A stretch of 64,000 nt of DNA. It comes from Pseudogymnoascus destructans (lineage: Eukaryota; Ascomycota; Leotiomycetes; Thelebolales; Thelebolaceae). The stretch lies in NCBI RefSeq assembly GCF_001641265.1, contig NW_020167554.1, positions 62,001 through 126,000 of the forward strand. The letters are read 5' to 3'. Below the pieces are notes generated by a model. The model had not been told where the DNA came from, did not search any database, and saw only the letters and a program-made list of their open reading frames with translations. Shown in pieces: positions 54,267-64,000 of this stretch. A program made the translations under genes and the position numbers. The stretch's first letter is position 1. Each line of letters begins with the position of its first letter.

Positions 54267-57200
54267 TCACCTCTCGAAAGATCCATCCCCAGCATACCCC
54301 TCACCCCCATCAACAACAAACCCCCCTTCCCCCATCCCCTCATCAAACCCCCCCTCTCTGACCACAAACCCCTCCCCCCCCTCCCCCCCACCAAACTCCC
54401 CCCACTCCCCCCCCTCACTCAAAAACCTCCCCACATCCCTCACGTCCCCCCCCGCCCTCTCCACCGCCCTCACCGCCGCCCTCCCCAACCTCCTCCTCCG
54501 TTCCGCCGCCTCGCGCTCGCGTCGCGCTTTGGTTTTCGAACTCCCACTCGGTGCCACGCCAGATAAGATCCTCGATCCATCCAGGGGCGTGAAATTGTGG
54601 AATTCGATCGTTGCCCCCCCCCCTCCTCCGCCACCACCAGCGCCGCCATTAGCAGCAGTCATAGAAGCAGTAGATACATTCTCCCTACTCCCCCCAAACG
54701 ACCTACTCCTCCCATGCCCCGTCCCGCTCCTTGGCCGTCCCCCACCAGCACTCTTCGGCCGACTAGGCGGCCCTGTACTCCTCGGCCTCCCCAACACCGG
54801 TGTGCGCGACCTTGCCGTCACACCCACGGGGAGGGCGCCAGAGATGGTAGGCGCGCTGTGCTTCCGCACCATTTGGCGCATCGGCCCCCCGTTAGCGGTG
54901 GCGGGATACGCATTCGGCGTCGAGAAATTCGGCGTCGACAGCGCAGCGTGGAGGTGCTGCTGCGCTTGTGCGTGGCTTAGCGATTGCTGAGCCTGTGTGT
55001 GCGGGAGGGAGAAGGAGAGGGATGATGTAGATGCTGATGCAGTCGGCGAAGGGGATGTGCGGTGACGGCGCCGGTGCGGGGAGGGGGAGGGGATGTAGTG
55101 TGGGGGGAGGGGTGGGGGGGTTCGTGGGTTGAGTACCCGGAGCGTTGGTGCCGGAGGGGGGTGGTGGGGATGTATGCGTTTTGGGTTTGTTGGTGTTGTT
55201 GTTGCTGGTGTTGCTGGTGTTGCTGGTGTTGCCGGTGTTGTAGGTGTTGTTGTTGTTGTTGATGCTGGCGTTGTTGGTGTTGTTGTTGTTGTTGAAATTG
55301 TTGTTGGTGTTGTTGGATCTGTTGAAGTGATACTTGGGATCCGGAGGGCGACATGGTCATCATCGCGTGGCCGTTTGTATCCGTTGGCATCGATGGTGAG
55401 ATGTCGAGGTCCACGTCAATATCGACCACGTCGGTGTTCATCTCATCTCCGCCCCATGGTCCTGAAGGTGCGATTTGCATAGAGAGCGATTTATGAGGCA
55501 ATCTATGCCTCGACGAGCCATCATTCGCATCATCCCCCATCTCAATAACATGATTCTCCTGCGACCACCACCCATGTGCTCCATCAACCTCCACATACTC
55601 CGGCAGCGACGAAAAACTCTGATGATGCTGCTGCTGCTGCAACTGCAGCTGCCTCGCCTGGTGCTGCTGTTGTTCCTCCTCCTCCTGCTGCTCCGTCCCC
55701 TGCAACACCCCGCCAAAATCGCCACCGCCCCACCCAACACCATACGGCAACGAAAACGCATCCACAAACTTCATCTCCCCCACCTCAGCAGGGGCATGCA
55801 ACATCTTCCCATTCCGCACAACCGTAAATTGCTGCTGCTGCTGCTGCGGCGGCAGCCGCGTTGTCCACGGCAAACTTCCCCCGCCCTGCTCGATTGCCGG
55901 CCCCATCGCCGCAAGCTGCGTCTGCGGCATCGACCGCGAGTGGCTCCTTGCCAGGGCACTCCTCGACCCGCCGCCGCCCATCTCGCGCTCGCTCGCACTG
56001 CTCGTATCGCTCACCCGCGCGCTCGGCGGGGGCGTCATCGGGATTCCGCCTTGTCCGAAGCCGAACTCGAAGGCTGCTGCTTCGGCGACTGCCATGCGCT
56101 GCGTCCATTCGTCGAGCGCGGCGACGGACTGGGCCTGCATTTTGGCGGGGGAGATGTTGATGGATGCTGATTTCCGGATGGCGCCGCGGCTGGCGGAGCG
56201 GCTGGGGGTGCGGATGTGGGGGTCGGTGGTTGTGACGATGTTTGGGGTGGCGGGGGAGTCTTTGGCGTGTAAGGAGGAGGAGGAGCGGGAGAAGGCTTTC
56301 TTTCTACGGAGAGAGGGTCCAGAGCCGCCGAGAGAGCCTTTGCTGGCTTTGCTATTGAGAGTCTTGGGGGTGCCGACGACAGAGTTAGCCGTCGAGGGAC
56401 GCGGGTGGTTCGGCGGTGGTGACGGCGGATAGCGTGGTGATTTGAGATGTATGCCTTCTAGGCTTAGAAGGTCCGAATCGGAGATCGTGGCTCGCGTGCT
56501 GCAATGCTCGGCGAATGTTTGTTGGCGTCCCCGACTGGAGCGCAGTGGCGGTGATGCATGGGTTGGGGGAAATGAGGCCCAGGGTTGCTGTGGTTGTTGC
56601 TGTTGTTGCTGCTGTGGTTGTTGCTGTTGTTGCTGCTGTGGTTGTTGCTGTTGTTGCTGCTGTTGTTGTGGCCGGTGGTGCTCGTGCTCGTGATCGTTGT
56701 CGTGGTCCTGGTCGAGATCTTCCTGCTGCTGCTGCTGCTGCTGGTCATCTTCATCATGGTGGTGAGGCGACTGCTGCGGGGGCCGGGGGAATTGCAGCAT
56801 CAGGTCGTCGGTATCTCGCGGAGAAGGTTCCGAGTGTGCACCCATCGCTGATCTAGGAAGGAAGGGCGAACAGGATGATCGAGCGTGGACCATAGCGGAA
56901 GCGGCGCCTGCACCATTGCCAGCGCCTGGGCCAGTCCCAGCTGCGCCACCGCCCATAGCGTCCGTGTCCTCAAAGGTCAGATACTGGTCGAGAAAGTCGT
57001 CGTAGGCGTCCGGGCCCGAGCCCGGCTGCCTGCCCATGCCCATTCCCATACTGCCGTCACGGAGGTGCTGCTGGAGGGCGTACGGCTGTGCAGGGTGGAA
57101 GGCCATTGCGAGCTGAGGGCGAGCGGAGGGAGGTTGAGGCGAGGTAAAAGCAACCTCTGATGGGCGAATGGAGAGCTCGCGGGGGGAGCGGGACGTGCCC

Positions 57201-57289
57201 ACGCCTTCTTGAAGTAGATCGTGAGTGGGCTCGCTTTGGAGAAGATCTGTTCCGGACGCGCCGGCCGGGGTGTGTGGTGGAGGGTGCAA
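54267..57289 (-). pseudogene. wetA: WetA developmental regulator, with a frame break
   Basis: WetA acts in the BrlA-AbaA-WetA cascade and controls conidial wall maturation. The C-terminal hallmark is at 54430-54606: FHNFTPLDGSRILSGVAPSG then SKTKARREREAAERRRRL. The N-terminus has the family DFLDQYLTFEDTDAM. The middle has polyGln blocks. The two parts are in different frames: the 5' frame ends at a TAA at 54977, and the 3' frame can be traced back with WetA-like sequence (SFSLPHTQAQQSLSHAQAQQ) to about 55085 in a C-rich tract. A one-base indel there explains everything, and no splice pair fits well. It may be a true lesion or a homopolymer sequencing error. The native start is probably ATG 57106 (MAFHPAQPY) rather than 57289. 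Confidence 0.85.
56585..56745 (-). repeat. CAG/CAA tract encoding polyglutamine in wetA
   Basis: Runs of CAG and CAA with GCAG-CCACAG variants encode nearly unbroken Gln. A second such block lies at 55190-55310. Such tracts are prone to length change. Confidence 0.92.
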
Positions 57290-60200
57290 CGCTTTTGGAT
57301 GGGTGGGGTTGCGGTGCGGGTATGGCGAGCGATGCTAGCTCGGCGTGACCTAGGAGGTGCCAGGCTCGATTGGAGGAGGCTCGGGGGGGGTGTGGGATGT
57401 GCGACGGGTGAGAAAAGAAGTAGGAAAGGTCTCTTGGCTGGGGGGAGGCGATCGAGCCAGCAGCCGAGGAAGGCGAAACGATGATGCGGGATGGGAGACG
57501 ATCAATCCGTGGAGGAGGGAATAGAGGTGAGAAGAGGGGGAGGGAGAGACAGCGGCGACGGTGTATACTTATTTATCAACGGCTGCTTGTCTCACTCACT
57601 CCCCCGTTCTGTTGTTGGTATGGCGGGGATTGGTGGAGTGGGGGCGAGAGGGGGGGGGAAGGGGGGGGACGATGAGATGTCAGGCACGCAAATAGAAAGA
57701 AGGAAGGTATCCGGATTGTCCGGAGAGCAAAATAACAGTCCGGAGAGCAAATAGCCGTCCGGAGAGCAAATAACCGTCCGGAGAGCAAAATAACACAGCC
57801 CGTGCGGCCTCGAGTTGGTTTGCTGGCGGCTTGGGAACAATGAAATTAGAAAAATGGGAGAAGCGAGGAATGTTGAGGGCTGAGTAGGAGTGACAAGCTC
57901 TATTGTCGAGATTTCTCTTTGTGGTGGACGCATATGCTCCGCCCGTATTGCGTGTTATGGGTGTGATGAGAGCCTATTAGTGTACACGGGAGGTGGTGGT
58001 GGTGGTGTGGGGGATGAGGAAGGAACGCCGAGGAGATGAGGGTATCCCCGAAGCTATGATGATGGCGATGATGGCGATGATGGCGATGATGTATGTTTGT
58101 GTATGTGAGTGAGTGAGTGTGTGAGTGAGCGTGCGAGACGTGCGAGAGCGAGTTTAGTCTAGTCGAGGTGAGAGTGCTACGTCTCACCGAGGGTGCCGCG
58201 AGCATTATTCACGACTCAGAGCTCGGAGACAGATTGGAAGATAGATTGGAAGACAGATTTTAAGACAGATTGGAAGACAGATTGGAAGATGGATTGGAAG
58301 AGGGCATTCCAGTGCTGACAGTTAGTTAGTTCTGTGCAGGAAGAGAGCGGAATAGTGGGGAGAGTGGGGAGAGTGGGGAGAGTGGGGAGAGTGGGGAGAG
58401 TGGGGAGAGTGGGGAGAGTGGGGAGAGTGGGGAGAGTGGGGAGAATGGGGATGATTGGGATAGTGGGGATAGTGGGGATAGTGGGGATAATGGGAATGGT
58501 GGGGATGGTGGGGAGAGTTGGAGAGTGGGGAGAGGATAGAGTATGAGTTGGGGGGAAGGGGGGAATGGGGGATGATTGGGTACTACCACAGCTACCATAT
58601 CCACTACCATATCCACTACCTGTCTGCGTCACTACTCTATCCTAGCTGTATGGAAGGGAGTGTACCTGTTAGAACAGAAGACGATATTGTGTCTGTAGAG
58701 TAGCGCATCTGCATCTTGCATCTTGCATCTTGCATCTTGATCCTGCATCCTGCATCTTGCATCTTGCATCCTGCATCCTGCATCCTGCATGTTGCATGTC
58801 CCGCCGGCTTCGCTCGGTGAGATGGGAATACACGATCCCAACAGCCTGGATATCATATCTACTCCACTCCACATCCCACATCCCATGTCCCAGAAGCCGT
58901 ATCGGGTATGATGTGGTATGCGTACTCGAGTACACGAATGGAAAATAGAAACAACCACCATCTGTTGTTGTCCTGTTTCTGTGTGTAGGGTACCTACATC
59001 CGGGTACATACCAAGCAAAATAGATATCTAGATGCACACAACATACTGTAACCCGCAATACTCGACGTGCATGTATGTACCCATCAGTCGTCGTAGTAGC
59101 TGTGTGTACGAGTGTCTCGGCTGGGTTTTGCGATGGATGCGCCGGCGAGGTGTGGGTGTTTCACTTGGGAGGGGCGTGGCGATGGGAGAGAGCCGGGGCG
59201 AGTAAGGCCGAGGAGGGAGGGAAGAGCGGCCATTGTTGGATTGGAGAAATCATGAAATGACAAACGACCGACAAATGCAGCGGGCAGAGGCAAGGGGGGG
59301 AGGGTGAGAGGAATGAGGGAAAGGGACCGAGGAGCGAGCGACCGACCGAGTGAGCGAGTGAGCGACCGACCGAGCGACCGAGTGAGCGACCGAGCGAGTG
59401 GGCGACCGAGCGACCGAGCGACCGAGGAGATGAAAGAGGTGTTGGACTTAGACTTGGACTTGGACTTGGACTTGGACGGTGGACGTGTATCGGCGGCAGT
59501 AACGCGGTCGGTGACGGGAGTTACGCGGTACAAGGTGGGTATCCGAGGAGGAAGGGGCGGGAGGGGATAGAAGCGGAAGGGGGATAGAAACGGAAGGAGG
59601 AGGACAAAGGACAAAGACGACCAGAGCAGGTAGGAGGCACTACATATAGACTCTAGACAGACGGAGAACATTCCAGCCGGCAGCACGGACACGACCATGC
59701 ACGAGACCACGGCCACCGACCAGTGTCCGGGCTTGTTCAACATTCAACAGCAACCAACCGGCTCCAACAGGCCAACAGCCAACACGGGACGAGATGAGAC
59801 GATGGGATGGGGCACGTGAATGAAGGGAGGTTGGTTCACGTGACGAGCAAGAAGAGGCCTTTGATATGTGTGTGGTACTCGGTATGTGTGGGGTGGGTGT
59901 ATAATGTGTGGTGTGTGGGGGGAATACTGGTGACGAGAGACACATGCACCACATACACCCACCAACTTACACCCACTCACACTCACACACCACTCACACT
60001 CACACACCCACTCACACACACACACACATACACACACTACACCCACCCACACACACACTACACCCACCCACCACATACACACACTACACCACCACATACC
60101 ACCCACACCCACCACATACACACACTACACCCACCCACCACATACCACCCACACCCACCACACCCACCACATACACACACTACACCCACCCACCACATAC

Positions 60201-62549
60201 CACCCACACCCACCACATACACACCCACATACAGTACACCCACATACAGTACACCCACATACAGTACACCCACACATACTGTACACCCACACACACACCC
60301 ACACCCATCACAGCCCTACAGCTCGTCGATCCCCCGCCATCTCTATCTCCTCCCTCCAGAGACAACACTGCCCGCCACTCTCTCTCTCTCTCTATCTGGG
60401 AAAGACAATCCACACACCTCATTCCTTCTTCCTGCCCCTGTCCATGGGAGATGTCGATATCATCTACGTCAACTCAGCCGTGGATTTAGGGTTAGGGGCG
60501 TGGGTGTGGGGTTGGCCTGGTCGCCTTGCGGCTGTGGCCGTACGCGCCAAGATGGGTAGACGGCGCTAGGTTTGGATGGCGGGAGGGGGGAAGTCGGCTA
60601 CAAAATAGTAGTCAGCGGCTTGGGCGGAGGCTAGAAATAGACTGGACAATGGCTGCTGAACACGGATGAACACGGATGAACACGGATGAACACGGATGAA
60701 CACGGATGAACACGGATTAACACGGATGAACACGGATTAACACGGATTAACACGGATTAACACGGATGAACTAACCATGGTATTTGTCAGAGGCTGTATG
60801 TATGTAGAGACGGGGGATGGAGATGGAATTTCCTGATGAGCGAATCCTTTTCTTCATAAGACGACACGGCTGAGGCTAGATAGATGGGCCGACGCCGGAC
60901 ACGGATGGGCTATTCTTCGATCCGCGAGGTAGGAGTGACGGCGCCGGGATGTAGACTCCTTATAGCCGATACTACCCTATGGGACGCATCATCAAACCCC
61001 AACTTCCGAACGCAGAAGTGTTTAATCCCATATCCCCAGGGCTTACCCTCCATAACTATAAAGGGATATAAGTATATAACGAGGTTGGGGTCTCCCCCTC
61101 CCCCAACACCGGACTCGGAAAGGCTCATCTGGTATCCGCGCCGCCGCATACGCCGATACTGCATAAAGCCTTGATACTTCCCCCGAACTGGACTGCGAGG
61201 TGCTGAACACGGTGTGAGTCGAGCGGCGGAAAGGACGGAGGCGATTTAAGTCTGCGGTTTGGGGATTGGATTGGTTGGGGGGTTGGGGGTTGAGGGGGGG
61301 CTGAACCCGGATGAGGCTGAGAGATCGGGGGGTACCTGAGGCTATTGGTAGGAGAAAGACTCGGGGTGGTGAGCTAATCAGGTACAGGCCGTAGACACAG
61401 AGTCTATCGATACCCAAAGACGAAAGACGGCTGAAGTGCCCAACTACCCCTCGATCGATACGCGTACCGGCATCGACGGAGTCTTGATATAGCTTCTCAT
61501 GGACGCCGAACGCGGCTGCGCTACTTTAAACCCACTCAATCTTGATCTCATCCCGACGCTATACGGAGACTACGCAGACGCCGACGAGGGAGCCAACGCC
61601 GCTGATATAGCTATCTGACATGGGCCGATCCGCGATCCGCCACACCAAGGCTATGGACGGACACTACAGCTCCCCGTCATCACCCGCATCCAACCCGAAG
61701 CGGGACACCTCTGCCCCTCCCCCCACCATCAAATCTCCAATCTTATCCCCCCCATCGCCAGCACCCAGCCCAGATCGAGACTGCCTCCCCCCCGCCTCTC
61801 TCATCATCGGCGATCGATCTACCCGAGGTGAATGAAGACTGGATGCGGCACACCGGCACCCTATCCTCTCCTCTCCTTCTCATTTATCTTGTCGGAGCCA
61901 CAGCGGGTGATGGCGGGGTGGAAGGGGGTAGCGGGGAGATGGTCATGCGGCCGCGAACGGTAAGGGGGGTTTCTATTTTTATAAGGGGGGGAGGGTGATG
62001 ACGATGTGGTGGTTGGTTGGAGGGGCGTGGGGGAGGGTGCGTAGGGGTTAGATGGTGGATGGCTTGGGACAATGATGTGAGGGAGGGAAAGGGGGAGGGA
62101 AAGGAGGAGGGAAAGGGGAGGGGAAGGGGGAGGGAAAGGGGGAGGGAAAGTGGGAGGGGCGTGGGGGAGGGTGCGTAGTGAGATGGTGGATGGCTTGGGA
62201 CAATGATGTGAGAGAGGGAAAGGGGGAGGGAAAAGGAGGACGAAGGTGGTGAGCTGATCGATGGTGTTATCTATGATGCGAGGGAAATAGGGGGTCACAG
62301 CTATTCTGAGGTTGGTTTGGCCTTGCCTCCACGCTGGCTGGTTCGCTGGGTGAGTAGGGATTTCTCGGATTTTCTTGGGCTCTCATATTGCATCCGAGCT
62401 ACCTGTCTGGCTGAGTAGCTGTGGGGTTTTCCGTATGTTGTGATATTGATATTGCACCCGCCATTGGACTTCTCACATACGCCTTTGCTTTATTTTACAT
62501 CCCATCTCTGCGCTTATTTGCTGTCTATCTATCTGTAGATTACTTGCCT
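57290..62549. other. Low-complexity 5.3 kb, upstream of wetA
   Basis: No credible gene is seen. The region is a series of minisatellites and simple repeats, including (GGGGAGAGT)n at 58355-58445, a GCATCYT heptamer at 58706-58798, GAGCGACC-type repeats at 59329-59425, a GACTTG hexamer at 59446-59478, CACCCACCACATACAC-type repeats at 59985-60300, a 10-bp repeat at 60661-60771 and GGGAGGGAAAGG repeats at 62070-62245. The long ORFs across these are compositional. Part of it may be wetA promoter. Confidence 0.6.
60661..60771. repeat. 10-bp tandem repeat (CACGGATGAA)n
   Basis: Eleven units alternate between CACGGATGAA and CACGGATTAA. Confidence 0.93.
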
Positions 62550-62890
62550 CGAATATGGTCAAAGATGCAGATAGCCTCCGCAACGAACTCACTGGAGTCA
62601 AATACGAATATGCACGCAAGGAGGCATTAACGGCATCGAAATACGAGAGCGAGGTCTGGAAATTGAAGGCGGACAACGCGACGAGGGACCATTCGTGGAG
62701 CAAGACTTGAAGGAGTGGTTCTCTGGCTTCGAGACAAACGTCCTCGGAACAGCGATCGTCACACAGCAATTCCTGAAAGACGGAGACCGGCCAAAGGATC
62801 CTATTGTGCTGAATGTCGTGTGCATAGCAAAGCCCAAGAAATGCGCGAGAAGTTTGCAGCAGACCTTGTCACAGCGGGATTCAGATAAGT
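62550..62890 (+). pseudogene. Mosaic gene relic with short-chain dehydrogenase piece
   Basis: From ATG 62554 a frame encodes a charged helix (DSLRNELTGVKYEYARKEAL) that stops at 62708. In an overlapping frame LKEWFSGFETNVLGTAIVTQ and IVLNVV match the NxxG-type strand-helix of short-chain dehydrogenases. After that AQEMREKFAADLVTAGFR follows. No complete domain remains. Confidence 0.45.
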
Positions 62891-63768
62891 AAGTGGGCGA
62901 CTTCTCGTCTCACCCCCGTACTGGACCTATTACGCCATTGTCACCCCTTGCGCTGTTGTCGTCGTTGCGCTGCTGTTGCCGTTGCGTCGTTGTTACCGCT
63001 TCGCTGTTCTTGCTGTTGCGCTACTGGCGCCGTTCAGTCCCCTGACGATGATGAATCCTACCCGGCTGGAACTTTCCCAGGGCGCTGGCAGCCCGCGCCC
63101 GCGGGTCTCGACAAGGCCGAGCACAACACCCCCTGGAAACTCGTCGAGCCCAACGTTGACACCTTCGGGCGCCACTGCTGCTCCAGCTCCGCGATCTTGC
63201 TATGCGCCGTAGCTAGCTCGGGGCGGACATTCTGATGCTCCGTTGCCTGCTCTTCGAGTTGGGCGACACGGCGGCGAGATTCCTCGAGTTGGTGCGCATA
63301 TGATCATCACTTGGATCGCGCAGACGGGCTTCTTTGAGCTGGCAGAACAAGTCGTCACGCTGCTGTCACGACTGCAGTTTGTCACCGCACAATATAGTGA
63401 TTTTTGGTTGTATGAGTCGCGCCATAAACACGGTAATTTCCTTTTTCTTCCCTAGGATTCCATTAGCAATTTTCCTAAGATGCTAAACGTCGACTATCCC
63501 CTTCCTCTCCCCTTTACTCACCCCTCTTCCCCAGGACTCTAGTAGAGGAAATAGTCTTAAGGTTAGACCTTATAAGTGTAAATTAAATAAAAACTATATA
63601 TATATAGCCCTTTTTTTAGACTATATCTATATTTATAAGAGTTTATATAAGATTATAAATAAAGTTATAATGTGGTTTATTAGCAAGCAGTGCATATCAT
63701 GAAGTGGCGCACTTAGTATCATCACACCAAAATTTATATATAAAGCTACTTTGTCACGTTTCGTTAGA
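62891..63768. other. Intergenic, AT-rich at the right
   Basis: A GC-rich part at 62940-63410 has a minus-strand charged-helix reading (LQSRQQRDDLFCQLKEARL). From about 63570 the DNA is very AT-rich (TATATATAT). I see no gene. Confidence 0.4.
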
Positions 63769-63871
63769 AGTAACGTACATGCATAGCGAGCGGGCCAGCA
63801 TAGCGAACGGGCCACTCCACCCACTTTTCACAACTTCTTACCTCTAACATCAATTTTCACAACCATCAAAG

Positions 63872-64000
63872 ATGGAATGTTCTTCAAACGAAAGCCGTAT
63901 TGTCCTTGCTCTCGAGGCATTAAAAAGAGACCCTAATCTCTCGATTCGAGCTGCAGCTAAAGTCTACCAAGTTGCCCGTACGACCCTCGAATGCCGACAA
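63872..64000 (+). CDS. Pogo-type transposase, N-terminal 43 residues, cut by window edge
   Basis: The frame from ATG 63872 is open to the edge. It reads SRIVLALEALKRDPNLSIRA then AAKVYQVARTTL, the psq/CENP-B type helix-turn-helix that starts fungal pogo transposases. The preceding AACGTACATGCATAGCGAGC at about 63771 resembles the terminal repeat of such elements, but the other end is outside. Confidence 0.75.
   Translation, partial: MECSSNESRIVLALEALKRDPNLSIRAAAKVYQVARTTLECRQ

Noticed and set aside
54977..55150. An intron joining the two wetA frames
   Set aside because: Available GT sites (GTACTC) are poor and the CACACAG acceptor gives the wrong phase. WetA-like sequence also continues through the supposed intron.
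59084..59743. 219-codon minus ORF
   Set aside because: The Ser/Arg runs come from GAGCGACC and GACTTG repeats; there is no recognisable family.
59807..60559. ORFs of 193-250 codons in CACCC-rich DNA
   Set aside because: Both strands and several frames are open because of simple repeats; there are no domain motifs.

Overview
The window is nuclear DNA of a filamentous ascomycete, most likely a eurotiomycete. The evidence is short introns (about 50-100 bp) with GTRNGT donors and CTAAC branch points, a Pol III largest subunit and an ISWI remodeler of Pezizomycotina type, a WetA conidiation regulator, a MARVEL/Nce102-like protein, and many Ty3, Ty1, pogo, hAT and Tc1 relics. There is no prokaryotic or viral backbone.

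Layout. 1-11.7 kb is gene-dense: a mitochondrial-type KH protein running off the left edge (minus), divergent from RPC1 (plus); a small membrane-anchored protein (minus), divergent from a dysferlin-domain protein (plus); and a three-exon gene of unknown family (minus). 12.2-21.7 kb is transposon territory: a broken Ty3/gypsy element, a second retroelement represented by a Cys-rich antisense gene plus a 3' LTR, and pogo-like relics. 22.4-27.5 kb carries an ISW2-like remodeler (minus), divergent from a HAPSTR1/DUF4588-like gene (plus). 28.1-42.4 kb is a nest of mobile elements: a pogo element one stop codon from intact, a deleted pogo derivative, a hAT relic, and a Ty1/copia element split by at least five LTRs of three other families. 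43.2-57.3 kb returns to genes: PNGase A-like (minus), a repeat-rich unknown protein (minus), a Tc1 remnant and MITE, a MARVEL protein (plus), and wetA with a broken frame (minus). 57.3-63.8 kb is low-complexity DNA with minisatellites and gene debris. The right edge cuts a pogo-type transposase.

Most interesting signal. The copia element carries an array of the palindrome CGTACG (18 exact copies in about 6 kb, consensus YYCGTACGRR). It spans coding and noncoding parts, often at about 115-160 bp spacing or twice that. By eye I find none in the four LTR-family insertions that interrupt it, and only four elsewhere in the window. The two LTRs differ at one such site in a way explained by CpG decay of an ancestral CCGTACGGA. 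The same element has, antisense between pol and its 3' LTR, an ORF for a Cys-rich protein (CX2C...C...CX2C...C). A second Cys-rich gene with the same cysteine order lies antisense in front of another retroelement's 3' LTR at 19-20.6 kb. A plausible inference, not shown by sequence alone, is a transposon-encoded DNA-binding protein with self-recognition sites spread through its element.

Functional links. RPC1 is the Pol III catalytic subunit, the ISWI protein spaces nucleosomes, and WetA controls conidial maturation. Gene order here is ordinary eukaryotic order and implies no operon.
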